Below are positions 1 through 7,539 of a DNA stretch of 21,296 nucleotides, in pieces. This DNA is from a virus, in IMG/VR virus record IMGVR_UViG_3300025769_001011, positions 1 through 21,296 of that record. One strand, given 5' to 3'. The notes below the pieces were generated by a model, which was not told the origin of the DNA, did not search any database, and worked only from the letters and a program-made list of their open reading frames with translations. The translations under genes were made by a program, and so were the position numbers. Positions within the stretch are counted from its first letter, which is position 1, and each line of letters starts with the position of its first letter.

Positions 1-261
1 ATAACTGTTTGTTAGTTCTTCAACACCAAACTGTGTGCGTGTAGCAAAACTGTTTAGGAACTTAAATGCTTGAGCACCTGTTTTGGCACTGCCAGTTACA
101 CTGTTTAGTGTATCTTCTAGATCCTCAAACTGGCTTGTGACATTGATGATACCACGCAAAACTGCACTACCGGCTAGACCTGCAAGTGCGGCTTTAACTA
201 ACCCTAAACTTCTGTCAAACTTACGGGTGTCGAGATTTAGGGTGATTGTTTGCTCTGCCAT
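1..261 (-). CDS. Tail tape measure protein, N-terminal fragment
   Basis: The reading frame starts at ATG 259-261 and runs off the left edge, so only the first 87 residues are visible. The start (MAEQTITLNLDTRKFDRSL) followed by a short Ala/Gly/Leu helical stretch (about residues 23-40) and the segment FEDLEDTLNSVTGSAKTG is typical of siphovirus tape measure N-termini. These proteins set tail length and are threaded inside the tail tube during assembly. Its position directly after the frameshifted tail chaperone genes is the conserved place for this gene. Its first 41 bases overlap the end of the frameshifted chaperone extension. The rest of the protein lies outside the window. Confidence 0.88.
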   Translation of the reverse strand, partial: MAEQTITLNLDTRKFDRSLGLVKAALAGLAGSAVLRGIINVTSQFEDLEDTLNSVTGSAKTGAQAFKFLNSFATRTQFGVEELTNSY

Positions 262-759
262 ACGCCTGTTTTTCCTGTTCTGCTACATAATGAAAGTAAG
301 CAAGCCAAATCTCAAGTTCTGGCATACTCATTTCCGCTACCTCTTCGAGGCTTTTTCCTAACTCTCGACCCACCTTACACAATAGTAGTAAATCTGGGTC
401 TTGCTTTAGTTTTTTACTGTTTGTTCCACATCAAACTGATAGTCATCTTGTTCTCCATTGATTGCGGCGGCAACTTCAATAATAACTGCCGGATCAACTT
501 CGTTTAACAATACTACTCTATCTGCTGGTTGAAACATTTTACTACCATCTTCATTGCGACACTTTACAATCAAACTTTCCACAAGTGCTTCTGTGGTTTT
601 GTTTTGTTGATGTAGTGTAAGCACTCTGCTTTCCTCTTTGAAACTGTTTACTTTTTTAAAATACACAGTTGTATCCCAAGATTTAACATAGAAACTTGAC
701 ATTTTTTCGTCTAGTTTGTCTCTGAAGTGGTCTGTTGCTTTTTTTAGAACTGGATTCAT
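221..759 (-). CDS. Tail assembly chaperone, -1 frameshift fusion (gpG-gpT type)
   Basis: Reading 117 codons from ATG 757-759 and slipping back one base at A_AAA_AAC (409-415) opens a second frame of 62 codons. It starts LKQDPDLLLLCKVGRELGKS and stops at TAA 221-223, giving a product of about 179 aa. The extension contains SLEEVAEMSMPELEIWLAYF, the short Leu/Trp-rich motif seen in the T domain of many siphoviral gpG-gpT fusions, which contacts the tape measure. The extension has no good start or ribosome site of its own and overlaps the tape measure start by 41 bases, which fits programmed frameshifting. The slippage efficiency cannot be read from sequence. Confidence 0.8.
406..759 (-). CDS. 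Tail assembly chaperone, short (unshifted) form
   Basis: This 117-aa protein is small and polar, lies between the tube-region genes and the tape measure, and ends exactly at a -1 slippery heptamer. Tail assembly chaperones at this position (lambda gpG type) coat the tape measure protein and recruit tube subunits; they are not part of the finished virion. I recognise it by position, size and frameshift architecture rather than by a diagnostic motif. Its ATG overlaps the stop of the upstream gene as ATGA, implying translational coupling. It ends DVEQTVKN, where the last three codons GTA AAA AAC contain the slip site. Confidence 0.8.
   Translation of the reverse strand: MNPVLKKATDHFRDKLDEKMSSFYVKSWDTTVYFKKVNSFKEESRVLTLHQQNKTTEALVESLIVKCRNEDGSKMFQPADRVVLLNEVDPAVIIEVAAAINGEQDDYQFDVEQTVKN
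409..415 (-). other. Programmed -1 ribosomal frameshift site A_AAA_AAC
   Basis: On the minus strand the heptamer AAAAAAC sits in the X_XXY_YYZ register of the chaperone frame (GTA AAA AAC TAA), with the zero-frame stop as the next codon. The -1 frame stays open for 62 codons beyond it. A stop directly 3' of the slip site and a homopolymeric P/A-site pair are classic features of bacterial and phage -1 frameshift signals. Confidence 0.8.
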
Positions 760-1055
760 TTTAGTTTTCCTCTAAGTCGTAAACTTCTTATTGTAGGTCT
801 AGTCATACCTTCGGGTGCTTGGCGACTATAACCGTTGTCCAATCTTCCACTGTAAGGTTTCGGATTGTTTATTACATAACTGTCGCCTTGTTTTCGTTTT
901 GTCCAGGCCCGTTTTGCGGCTCCCGAACGAACTGGTGTGCGACTTTTTACACCATTAAAGAGATCGGCAGCAAGGGAGTCAGCCTCTTTGTCTCGTGCTC
1001 GCTCCATTGCTAACCTTATGGCTACTGTAGATCCTACTGTAAGCCCTAATCTCAT
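756..1055 (-). CDS. HK97 gp10-like head-tail/tail completion protein
   Basis: This 99-aa basic protein contains SRTPVRSGAAKRAW (about residues 38-51) and PYSGRLDNGYSRQAPEGM (about 67-84). These match the pattern of the HK97 gp10 family: 'TPvrTG.l..sw', then a strand with 'Y...le.G.S.qAP.Gm'. Family members act at the neck or in tail completion. The start directly abuts the tail tube stop (TAAATG). The 3' end overlaps the chaperone start by ATGA. Its position after the tube gene, rather than before the tail terminator, is unusual for HK97-like gene order. The family call is motif-based and the exact structural role is uncertain. Confidence 0.65.
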   Translation of the reverse strand: MRLGLTVGSTVAIRLAMERARDKEADSLAADLFNGVKSRTPVRSGAAKRAWTKRKQGDSYVINNPKPYSGRLDNGYSRQAPEGMTRPTIRSLRLRGKLK

Positions 1056-1499
1056 TTATGCTACAGGGGTAAATGTAATGTTACCACTGCCTTGTGCTGT
1101 GAATGAACCTGTAACAATACCATCAAATGAACTTGTTACACTCATACCAGTTACAATACATGAGCCAGATAGTTTGATTTTACCTGCTCCTGTGTCACCT
1201 TCTGGATAAAGGATAATAGTTCCTGCTGGACTTGTTGAACCGTCACCAAACTGGAACTGACTAATCAACTGACTGCCTGAACCACTGATTTGTGGATCAC
1301 CACTGCTTGCGCCTGCTTCTACAATAAACTCACCGCTTACTGTAAAACTGCCCAAACCGTGTGTATAGGTTCTCATTTCATCGCCCATAGCCGATGTTTC
1401 TAGTGCGTCCATAGTTGTATCCATTGTGAAACTTGTTACTTCAACTAGTGTAGTTCCACCAATCTCTAGAACGCCCTGTGTGCCGCGAATCGCTGCCAT
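1056..1499 (-). CDS. Major tail tube protein
   Basis: This 147-aa protein is rich in beta-strand, Gly, Ser and Thr. It begins MAAIRGTQGVLEIGGTTLVEVTSFTM, contains a central TYTHGLGSFTVSGEF segment and ends with GIVTGSFTAQGSGNITFTPV. This layout (compact beta-sandwich, 'G..tvsg.f' strands and a final 'G.f...G.i.' strand) is typical of siphoviral tail tube subunits, which stack as hexameric rings around the tape measure. The gene lies between the tail terminator and the chaperone/tape measure genes, as expected. Its ribosome site, GAGGAG, is formed by the last two Glu codons of the upstream 62-aa gene. Confidence 0.78.
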   Translation of the reverse strand: MAAIRGTQGVLEIGGTTLVEVTSFTMDTTMDALETSAMGDEMRTYTHGLGSFTVSGEFIVEAGASSGDPQISGSGSQLISQFQFGDGSTSPAGTIILYPEGDTGAGKIKLSGSCIVTGMSVTSSFDGIVTGSFTAQGSGNITFTPVA

Positions 1500-1504
1500 T
1501 TGTC

Positions 1505-1693
1505 TTACTCCTCGTCTTCAGATTTTACATCTGTCATTGTCAGCGTAACTGGTTCATCCAGCACTACTGTTTTTGTTTGTTTTTTGGGTTGATCTTCCAT
1601 CATTTCCCAACCGTTTTCCAATAGAACATCTACCCTGTCTTGAGGTTTCATTCTAATCTTTCCTGAAACGATTTCTTTCATTTTAACTTTCAT
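1505..1693 (-). CDS. Small protein between tail terminator and tail tube
   Basis: This 62-aa charged protein has a basic N-terminus (MKVKMKEIVSGKIRMK), a phrase RVDVLLENGWEMMED and an acidic end (VKSEDEE). Its start overlaps the stop of the tail terminator gene (TAATG) and its acidic C-terminal codons provide the GAGGAG ribosome site of the tube gene, so it belongs to the tail operon. I recognise no family. Small genes at this position in other siphoviruses are of unknown function. Confidence 0.65.
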   Translation of the reverse strand: MKVKMKEIVSGKIRMKPQDRVDVLLENGWEMMEDQPKKQTKTVVLDEPVTLTMTDVKSEDEE

Positions 1694-2124
1694 TATGTTT
1701 GTCCTCTTGTGTATTGATATAACACATTTACTACAACTGTTACCTCACCATGTGGAGGTTCTACATCGTTATTTACAGTGACTTCAACTACCTGTGTGTC
1801 GATGGCGTTACTGTCTCTGGTGACATCTGCGACAAGTGCTTCTTCAACTCTTTCCACAATGTCATTACGAAGCGTGTCAATATTACTACCGGTAACATAA
1901 CAAACAATGTTATAAGTGATAGTGGCAATACGACTGCCACTGTTGCCCAAAAGACTAAGTGGGCCGCGCTCTTCCCCAGCAGTGCTGACAAAGATTGCAG
2001 GATACTGTGCTCTTGATAAGTTTTCAACATCTAAAGACTCCCTAGTTACAAAAGTTGGTTTAGGATCGCGAGCATCCTTTAAAACCTCAATAATATTTTT
2101 GGCAATAAGTTCTCGCTTGCTCAT
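1693..2124 (-). CDS. Tail terminator / tail completion protein
   Basis: This 143-aa alpha/beta protein has an N-terminal helix (SKRELIAKNIIEVLKDARDP), a strand-rich middle (AQYPAIFVSTAGEER, IATITYNIVCYV), a long helix (NIDTLRNDIVERVEEAL) and C-terminal strands (HGEVTVVVNVLYQYTRG). This matches the gpU-like tail terminator fold that caps the tail tube and joins it to the head. The 4-base ATGA overlap with the head connector gene upstream and position before the tube gene agree. It has no catalytic motif, so the call rests on fold pattern and synteny. Confidence 0.62.
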   Translation of the reverse strand: MSKRELIAKNIIEVLKDARDPKPTFVTRESLDVENLSRAQYPAIFVSTAGEERGPLSLLGNSGSRIATITYNIVCYVTGSNIDTLRNDIVERVEEALVADVTRDSNAIDTQVVEVTVNNDVEPPHGEVTVVVNVLYQYTRGQT

Positions 2125-2582
2125 CTAACCAATCTCTGGTAATGAACACTGATTTTTTCGCTGTCAGTGATTGATCCATCACCGTCATCGTCATATTCTA
2201 TTCCGTCTTTGAGTATGTCTGTCCATTCACGAGCATATTCTGCACGATAAAAGTTCATCATGTTGTAGAATCTGTCTGTTTCTGGATCATGTCTACTAAG
2301 TTGTGGAAAGATGTAATAACCCAAACAATGGTAAACACTGGCTCTGGTAAACTGACTTTCTGTTAGTTTTGTTTCATCCATTTCGATTGGATCTGCAAGT
2401 TGACTGATGTCTACTTCCGCAAGTCCATATGCTCTTCTGGGCCACCACTCAATACGCAATGCTCTAAAGATATCCTGACGGCTCTTTTCGAACAAATCGT
2501 TAAAGTTTAGAATACCATAATCGCGGATATCCGGGACATATTCTTCAACATTGCTAATAGTAATCATATCTGCTGTTGCCAT
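2121..2582 (-). CDS. Head-tail connector/adaptor protein with an EF-hand-like loop
   Basis: This 153-aa mostly helical protein lies directly after the capsid gene. It contains NDLFEKSRQDIFRALRIEWWPRR, then a helix (ESQFTRASVYHCLGYYIFPQLS) and DRFYNMMNFYRAEYAREW. The layout of helices matches head-completion adaptors that plug the portal ring. Residues 131-142 read DDDGDGSITDSE, a perfect match to the canonical calcium loop DxDxDGxIxxxE. The ATG has a good site, AAGGA, about 6 bases upstream. The 3' end overlaps the tail terminator gene by ATGA. The adaptor role comes from position and helix pattern; calcium binding is inferred. Confidence 0.62.
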   Translation of the reverse strand: MATADMITISNVEEYVPDIRDYGILNFNDLFEKSRQDIFRALRIEWWPRRAYGLAEVDISQLADPIEMDETKLTESQFTRASVYHCLGYYIFPQLSRHDPETDRFYNMMNFYRAEYAREWTDILKDGIEYDDDGDGSITDSEKISVHYQRLVR

Positions 2583-2601
2583 TGCTTTTCCTTGTAAAGA
2601 T

Positions 2602-2625
2602 AAGCAAGGGCCGAAGCCCTTGCTT
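2602..2625 (-). terminator. UUCG-capped hairpin after the major capsid gene
   Basis: On the minus strand AAGCAAGGGC-TTCG-GCCCTTGCTT forms a perfect 10-bp stem capped by the very stable C(UUCG)G tetraloop. It begins 17 bases past the capsid stop codon. It is followed by TTATCTTTAC, only a weak U-tract, so it may be a leaky terminator or a stem that protects the capsid transcript's 3' end. No gene lies in this 59-base gap. Confidence 0.7.
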
Positions 2626-2641
2626 GTATTCTACTCAACTA

Positions 2642-3490
2642 CTAGTTAAGTTGGTTCTGTGCAATGATGTGAACACCATATGTGTCTTTAAGCACTGCCT
2701 GACCTGCTGTCATCGACATAACAAGTTCAGTTGCACGAAGTGATGCGTCACGCTGTTGTTCCATGCGTGGCTCACGACCTACCGCAATACCAAGTGCATC
2801 GCGTGAGAACACGCCACATGATAGACCGTCACTACTTGAAACACCAACTAGTGAATGCTCAACTACAGTGATGCCTGCTACCTGACCAATAACGCCAGTT
2901 TGTAGTGCTTGGTTACCCACTTGTGAAAGATTTGGAATGTTGTTTCCGCCTGCTGTTGCAAGTTCTTTCTTTAGTGTGTAAGCCGCATATGGATGCACAA
3001 CTGCATAATATGGACCAGGTGCATTTACCTGACGCAAGTATGCTGCTGCTTGGAACAAACTGTCAATGCTGATTCCTGTTGCATCATTGCCGATTGTTGT
3101 AGCAAATGATGGGAACAATGCAGCCATGTCTGTGTCAAACTTTTCTGCTACTGCACGACCTAGGATGTTACCAATGTCTGAAGCCACATCAAATGGGCTT
3201 GACTCTAGCATAAGGTCTGTTACAGTTGCCATTACACCAAGTTCACCAAGTGTGATAGTTACACTTTCTGGGTTGATTGCTGTGTTTGAAAGGTCTGTGC
3301 CTTCTGCAACACCTGCTGCGCTAACAGTTTGGTAAACAGGAACTTGAAAAGTCTTGCCTGCGCCGCCTGCGAGTGTGTAGTTGCGTCCTACTGCACGAGC
3401 AACTGACTGTTCTGTTGCTGTGAATAGTGCTTCTTGCAGAATGTTAGTAAACAGTTCTGCGCCAAGGGTGGTTGTTGTTTCGTTAGCCAT
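2642..3490 (-). CDS. Major capsid protein (HK97 fold)
   Basis: This 282-aa protein has the profile of a HK97-fold capsid subunit without a long delta domain. The N-arm starts MANETTTTLGAELFTNILQ. An E-loop-like region follows (GKTFQVPVYQTV...GVAEGTDLS). The spine helix covers VASDIGNILGRAVAEKFDTD and a P-domain segment APGPYYAVVHPYAAYTLKKEL. The A-domain end is AGQAVLKDTYGVHIIAQNQ. The protein assembles the icosahedral head around the scaffold encoded just upstream. The ribosome site GAGGAG lies about 10 bases before ATG, one of the strongest in the window and fitting high expression. No maturation protease is visible nearby. Confidence 0.85.
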   Translation of the reverse strand: MANETTTTLGAELFTNILQEALFTATEQSVARAVGRNYTLAGGAGKTFQVPVYQTVSAAGVAEGTDLSNTAINPESVTITLGELGVMATVTDLMLESSPFDVASDIGNILGRAVAEKFDTDMAALFPSFATTIGNDATGISIDSLFQAAAYLRQVNAPGPYYAVVHPYAAYTLKKELATAGGNNIPNLSQVGNQALQTGVIGQVAGITVVEHSLVGVSSSDGLSCGVFSRDALGIAVGREPRMEQQRDASLRATELVMSMTAGQAVLKDTYGVHIIAQNQLN

Positions 3491-3505
3491 GATATATTAC
3501 TCCTC

Positions 3506-4192
3506 TTATCTGGCAGAGTCACGCTGTTTTCGCCACTCAGCATATTGCTCTCTGTGGTCTTTGCGTGACATATCTAACTTGGAAATATCTACTTTATTTC
3601 CAACTGTGTTATTTGCAGTCTGTGATTGACTGCCACTGCCTCCTGGAGTAGAAGCAACAAAGTGAGGATTACTTGTTAACCATTCACTTACATACTGATC
3701 CACTGTGAGTAGTTTTCCGTCATCTCCATAACGGGGTGCTCCATTGTCATCCACAATCTCTACTTCACCTGTTTCAGTGAGGTTAACACGATCCTGCAGA
3801 AGTCGTGATACTTGTTGTGGGTTTACTGCTTTCTTACTGCTCGCGGCATTAAGAAGTGCACCTTCTACTTTAATACTGTGAACCTGCTTTTGTAAGTCTT
3901 GGATAACACTATCCTTCTTACCAACAGTTTCCTCGAGAATCTTTTCGAACTCGCCTCGCTGTTTTTTAGCCTCCAGTTCTTTACGCTCTTTAGCCTGAAT
4001 CATGTTGTTATATTCGTCTAGATCTACATTGCTGTATCGCTTTTCGAACTTGGCACGCTCACGCTGAATACGCTCCGCAACGATTTTGTCCACATCTTCT
4101 TGACGGAACATTTTTGATTCCTCTTGAACAGGTGTTACGGGGTCCTGCTCTTGAGTATTGACCACTGGGGTCTCCAAGTCTTCACTTGTCAT
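3506..4192 (-). CDS. Capsid scaffold protein
   Basis: This 228-aa, highly charged, low-hydrophobicity protein lies directly before the capsid gene. An acidic disordered N-terminus (TSEDLETPVVNTQEQDP) leads into FRQEDVDKIVAERIQRERAKFEKRY and a long coiled coil (about residues 30-110, rich in K, E, R and Q). A linker rich in Gly, Ser and Asn follows, with a basic C-terminus (RKDHREQYAEWRKQRDSAR) suited to capsid binding. The 'eevd.iv..R..rer.k' motif is characteristic of phage minor structural GP20-type scaffolds. Scaffolds nucleate procapsid assembly and leave before DNA packaging. Confidence 0.85.
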   Translation of the reverse strand: MTSEDLETPVVNTQEQDPVTPVQEESKMFRQEDVDKIVAERIQRERAKFEKRYSNVDLDEYNNMIQAKERKELEAKKQRGEFEKILEETVGKKDSVIQDLQKQVHSIKVEGALLNAASSKKAVNPQQVSRLLQDRVNLTETGEVEIVDDNGAPRYGDDGKLLTVDQYVSEWLTSNPHFVASTPGGSGSQSQTANNTVGNKVDISKLDMSRKDHREQYAEWRKQRDSAR

Positions 4193-4227
4193 TTTTTAGT
4201 CTCCTTAAGGATTGGGTATCTTGTAAG

Positions 4228-4235
4228 TATTTATC
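4228..4235 (-). promoter_or_regulatory. Late-promoter-like motif GATAAATA upstream of scaffold
   Basis: Minus-strand GGGTCGATAAATACTTAC lies about 36 bases before the scaffold ATG, in the gap between it and the 182-aa gene. It resembles the TATAAATA element found before other late genes here, and shares GGGTC upstream with the copy at 15986-15993. The match is short and AT-rich, so it is tentative. Confidence 0.3.
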
Positions 4236-4253
4236 GACCCGTTTTAACCGCGT

Positions 4254-4802
4254 CTATTTCCGCCCTTTTTCTTTTTTTTCTTCATTGCCATAGTCGTATC
4301 CTCTTCTAAATATTTGGAATGTGCTTCTTCCAAACTCCCTTTTTTCACCAAGTATACTGCTCCAGTCAACTTTGGTTTTAATCAAATAGTTTTTTTGCAT
4401 GTATATTACAGGTATACTGTGTAACCAATCCTGATAATCCTTTAGCAAATCATAAACTATTTGGTTGTCTGATATCTTTAACCAGTGTGTGGGTTCCGGT
4501 TTGAAATCATCCAACAATCTATATTCTGCACTTCTATTATTGATACGAGCATTTACACGAGCAACATCAAGCATAAATGGTTGATCATACACAATAATAT
4601 CCACTGTGCTGTTCCATACTTCTTTTCCGTGATCTGTTCCGATTATTATGCCGGGTTTTGTTTGATCTCGGAAATGTGTTAAACTGCAATCCATAAGTTG
4701 ATTTGCAACTAAACAACTTTCTTTATGGTATCTACTTACTCTCCAAAACTTGTCCGCATTAGGTCGTCGTTCCTGACTCCAAGTTAGTGTCTCTACTGTC
4801 AT
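4254..4802 (-). CDS. Unknown protein between portal and scaffold
   Basis: This open frame of 182 aa overlaps the last 44 bases of the portal gene in another frame. The protein is mixed alpha/beta and rich in Trp and Tyr, with WNSTVDIIVYDQPFMLDVARV and a C-terminus dominated by Lys/Glu/Arg (EEKKEKGRK). No signal peptide, membrane segment or known motif is visible. The ribosome site for ATG 4802 is poor (AGAAGAAA). The next ATG, at 4694, would shorten the protein to 146 aa and remove the overlap. A gene between portal and scaffold often encodes a capsid-associated or head morphogenesis protein, but nothing in the sequence shows that here. Confidence 0.55.
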   Translation of the reverse strand: MTVETLTWSQERRPNADKFWRVSRYHKESCLVANQLMDCSLTHFRDQTKPGIIIGTDHGKEVWNSTVDIIVYDQPFMLDVARVNARINNRSAEYRLLDDFKPEPTHWLKISDNQIVYDLLKDYQDWLHSIPVIYMQKNYLIKTKVDWSSILGEKREFGRSTFQIFRRGYDYGNEEKKEKGRK

Positions 4803-6285
4803 CGAATATTTCTTCTATTTCTGGATGTAACTCTAGTATTTCACTATCGCTCATGCCTTGATTGATCATCTCTCTAATATGAGCAACCAAGTCTTGACTG
4901 CCTTCCACCGGATCGTGTTCTAGTATAATCTCTCCTCCAACCGCGGTTTCTTCTTTAATCTCGTTGAGTGTTTCCTCGTCCTCAATGAGAATCTCTGCTA
5001 CGAGAATGTCTATTTCTCGTAATAATCTTGGGTTTGTGATTTCACTGTCTTTAGCCATTTTAATCTGCTCAAGTTCTGCAGTTTTATCACGCATGTTGTA
5101 TACATTGCTGTATTCAATAATGCCATCAAATGTAGAGTTTTGCCACAATGCCCACAAACGCCAAATCTGTTCTTCAGCAAGTTCTAATCCACTGGCTTTT
5201 TCTGTGAGTTTTGCTTGTAGCAGTTGAAACTCGCTTTGCAGTGCAACACCACTTTGATTGCGTGTTGCTGTGCTACGAATACCACCTAGGTGTGCAAGTT
5301 TGTCAATGGTGTCAACTGTTCGTTCAATGCTTGCCAACAAACCATCAATGTTGTTGCTGTCTGGTTGCAACAAGTATGGCTTTAACCCTTCAGGTGTGTT
5401 CTCCGGCACAGTGATAATAGCGCCTGCTCCAGCACTTGCAGTAACCATTTCTGTTTTTACAAGACTTGGATGGTTGCCAATGCGAGCAAGTTGAATAAGT
5501 TCGCTGTTTAGGTTAAAGATTTTAAGTTGGTGATCCGCAATATCTTCAATATCGCTGATGCCAATGCCACGCTGCCAACTGCGACTGTTGTATAGAACAA
5601 CCAAAGGAACTTTGCCCAGTGCGTTTGGTGTTGATTCAATAACATCAACAGGATTCTTTGTGTTGCCTTTGCTGAACACAACAACATCAATACTTTCAGG
5701 TGTGTAGATTCGATACACTGCTTCTGTTTCACTGATGTGACGCTCAAACACTTTTACATAGGTGAGTTCATATGCACCATTTGGTCTGCGTGTGTAATCC
5801 CAATCCACAACATTGATTGGGCTTATTAAACTTACATAAGGACGGATTTCCTGTTCAAGTTCCTGTGCTCTAGTGGTTGTTTGTGTTTGTGGTTTATCAA
5901 CTACAATCCAAGCAGTGCCATAGATGCTTGCTTGAACGCAAGCGTCACGCATAAAGTTGTTGAAGTTGCGACCATCGAGGTCAGCATCCTGCATAAACGA
6001 CTCTAAACTAGGATCACGCTCAATACTACCAAACTCTCTGTAAGGTGCTTCACGGAATAGGAAACTTGAATATGTATGAATAATATTCTTACAGTGATTG
6101 TCTAATGGTGTTTCTTGTTTGCGGTTATCATACTCCTGTTCATTTTCATAAACATAGCGAGTAAGGTAGTCGTTTTTGCGATAATAGAAGCCACCCATAT
6201 ATGAATCGTAGAGAAATCTCCAACGAGTGTGTTGGCTCTGGTGTCCCGGGTGAATCGCTTCCATTTGATAGTAATCATATTTCAT
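4759..6285 (-). CDS. Portal protein
   Basis: This 508-aa protein follows the large terminase and precedes scaffold and capsid genes, and has a portal-like layout. The N-terminal region has RWRFLYDSYMGGFYYRKNDY and aromatic helices. A wing/stem region follows (FMRDACVQASIYGTAWIVVDKP, then RPYVSLISPINVVDWDY). A crown-side segment contains GIGISDIEDIADHQLKIFNLNSELIQLAR, the long central helix typical of portals, followed by GGIRSTATRNQSGVALQSEFQLLQAKL. The C-terminus is acidic. Twelve copies would form the DNA entry ring at one capsid vertex and dock the terminase. The ribosome site is AAGGAT, 7 bases before ATG. Confidence 0.88.
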   Translation of the reverse strand: MKYDYYQMEAIHPGHQSQHTRWRFLYDSYMGGFYYRKNDYLTRYVYENEQEYDNRKQETPLDNHCKNIIHTYSSFLFREAPYREFGSIERDPSLESFMQDADLDGRNFNNFMRDACVQASIYGTAWIVVDKPQTQTTTRAQELEQEIRPYVSLISPINVVDWDYTRRPNGAYELTYVKVFERHISETEAVYRIYTPESIDVVVFSKGNTKNPVDVIESTPNALGKVPLVVLYNSRSWQRGIGISDIEDIADHQLKIFNLNSELIQLARIGNHPSLVKTEMVTASAGAGAIITVPENTPEGLKPYLLQPDSNNIDGLLASIERTVDTIDKLAHLGGIRSTATRNQSGVALQSEFQLLQAKLTEKASGLELAEEQIWRLWALWQNSTFDGIIEYSNVYNMRDKTAELEQIKMAKDSEITNPRLLREIDILVAEILIEDEETLNEIKEETAVGGEIILEHDPVEGSQDLVAHIREMINQGMSDSEILELHPEIEEIFDDSRDTNLESGTTT

Positions 6286-6300
6286 TTTGTTATCCTTGTG

Positions 6301-6308
6301 TATTTATA
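6301..6308 (-). promoter_or_regulatory. Late-promoter-like motif TATAAATA before portal
   Basis: The 13-base minus-strand sequence GGTGCTATAAATA (6301-6313) is repeated exactly at 15383-15395, before the long tail fibre. TATAAATA is the consensus of T4 late promoters. It lies in the gap between terminase stop and portal start. A start site 5-7 bases downstream would leave a very short leader, so function is uncertain. Confidence 0.35.
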
Positions 6309-6312
6309 GCAC

Positions 6313-7539
6313 CTATCTAACGGCAACTGACCAGGACTCTGGTTGCGCCGGCATGGGTCTGTTATCTGTAATCGGGAATAGATATTCTATACAGTAGGTA
6401 GCAGCATCAACCATATGATCATAACCGCTGTTCTTGTCTATCTGACTTGTCCCCTCTTTGTAGGTAAGTTTTTCAAATGCAGTTATCAGTGTTTTGCATT
6501 TTGGGTCTATCTGCAATCTATTTTCATCATTAGTGTTTTTAAGCAGGCTGTTTGCACTGTTTATTCTGTCTCTAACTGCAGGGTGTTTTCTGCGATATAA
6601 ACACACAAATCCAGCATTTTGTAATATCTGTATGTCTGTTCTGCCGCCTGCTGATGTCTTGCGTTGCACACCTGCAGGATCTGGGTATGCAGTGATGCGA
6701 CTGTGTGGATATCTTGTTTTTATTTCGTCACACAGTTCATCACTGTTTGACCCTGGGATAACAATCTCATCTATAGCATGCAATCCAGTTGCAGTTTTTA
6801 CATATACCACTGCACTCATTGGATTGATATTGAAGTCAACACCAATGTGTAGATCAGTTGTTGGCCCTTCATATGGATCTTCATATAGTCTACTCCAGTT
6901 ATACATCACAATACCAGCCCAGGTTTCGAACTTTGCTTCAAACTCTTGCCTGAATGTGCGAGTATCCAGCATACTGCGAGCATTTTCTACTTCATCTTCA
7001 CTTACATTACCGCCTTCCAGAGTAGTAAATGCGTGTTGACTCCAATCCGGATGGTTTTGATAGCGTGTATAGATATCATAAAACCAGTTGCCTGTGCCTT
7101 TAGGCGTGCCAGCAAACAGTGCGTGTCCTTGCTCGTCAGCAAGTGCAGGGCGAATAACTTCGTAGAATGTTTCTTCTGCAATATCTGCTGTTTCATCAAG
7201 CATTGCAAACCACAGTTTATTACCACGCAGACTGTCAGGGTTGTCTGCACCGCGTAGTGCAATAGTTGATCCATTTACGAGATCCAATCTCAAATCACTT
7301 TCGTCCTTCTTCTCTACCCAGTTCATATCCATCAACTTTTGTTTTAGTGGCGTCCAGATAATCTGTTTTGCCATTCTATAACTGGGTGCAATATACCACA
7401 CCGTTTTATTGGGAACACGAGCAAACCTTGCAAGTTCTCTCATGCCCAAATGTGTTTTACCAAAGCGTCTTCCTGCAACCAACACTCTGAAGCGAGCGTC
7501 ACTGGTCGCTACTTGTGCTTGCGGTATCGTCAGTTTCAT
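6313..7539 (-). CDS. terL: Terminase large subunit
   Basis: This 408-aa packaging motor protein has both expected domains. The ATPase part has a Walker A AGRRFGKT at residues 22-29, an adenine-side segment VWYIAPSYRMAKQIIW, a Walker B LWFAMLDE at 109-116, and the coupling motif FAGTPKGTGNWFYD (142-155). The nuclease part has the RNase H-like acidic residues D235 (GVDFN), D287 (YPDPAG) and D378 (YDHMVDAATY). It cuts concatemeric DNA and drives it through the portal using ATP. The start overlaps the small subunit gene by 41 bases. It is complete and of usual length for the compact terminases of siphoviruses. Confidence 0.95.
   Translation of the reverse strand: MKLTIPQAQVATSDARFRVLVAGRRFGKTHLGMRELARFARVPNKTVWYIAPSYRMAKQIIWTPLKQKLMDMNWVEKKDESDLRLDLVNGSTIALRGADNPDSLRGNKLWFAMLDETADIAEETFYEVIRPALADEQGHALFAGTPKGTGNWFYDIYTRYQNHPDWSQHAFTTLEGGNVSEDEVENARSMLDTRTFRQEFEAKFETWAGIVMYNWSRLYEDPYEGPTTDLHIGVDFNINPMSAVVYVKTATGLHAIDEIVIPGSNSDELCDEIKTRYPHSRITAYPDPAGVQRKTSAGGRTDIQILQNAGFVCLYRRKHPAVRDRINSANSLLKNTNDENRLQIDPKCKTLITAFEKLTYKEGTSQIDKNSGYDHMVDAATYCIEYLFPITDNRPMPAQPESWSVAVR

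Noticed and set aside
6494-7039. Plus-strand 181-aa open frame opposite the large terminase
   Set aside because: It lies entirely antisense to a clear terL with intact motifs. It is Cys/Ser/Leu-rich with no ribosome site.
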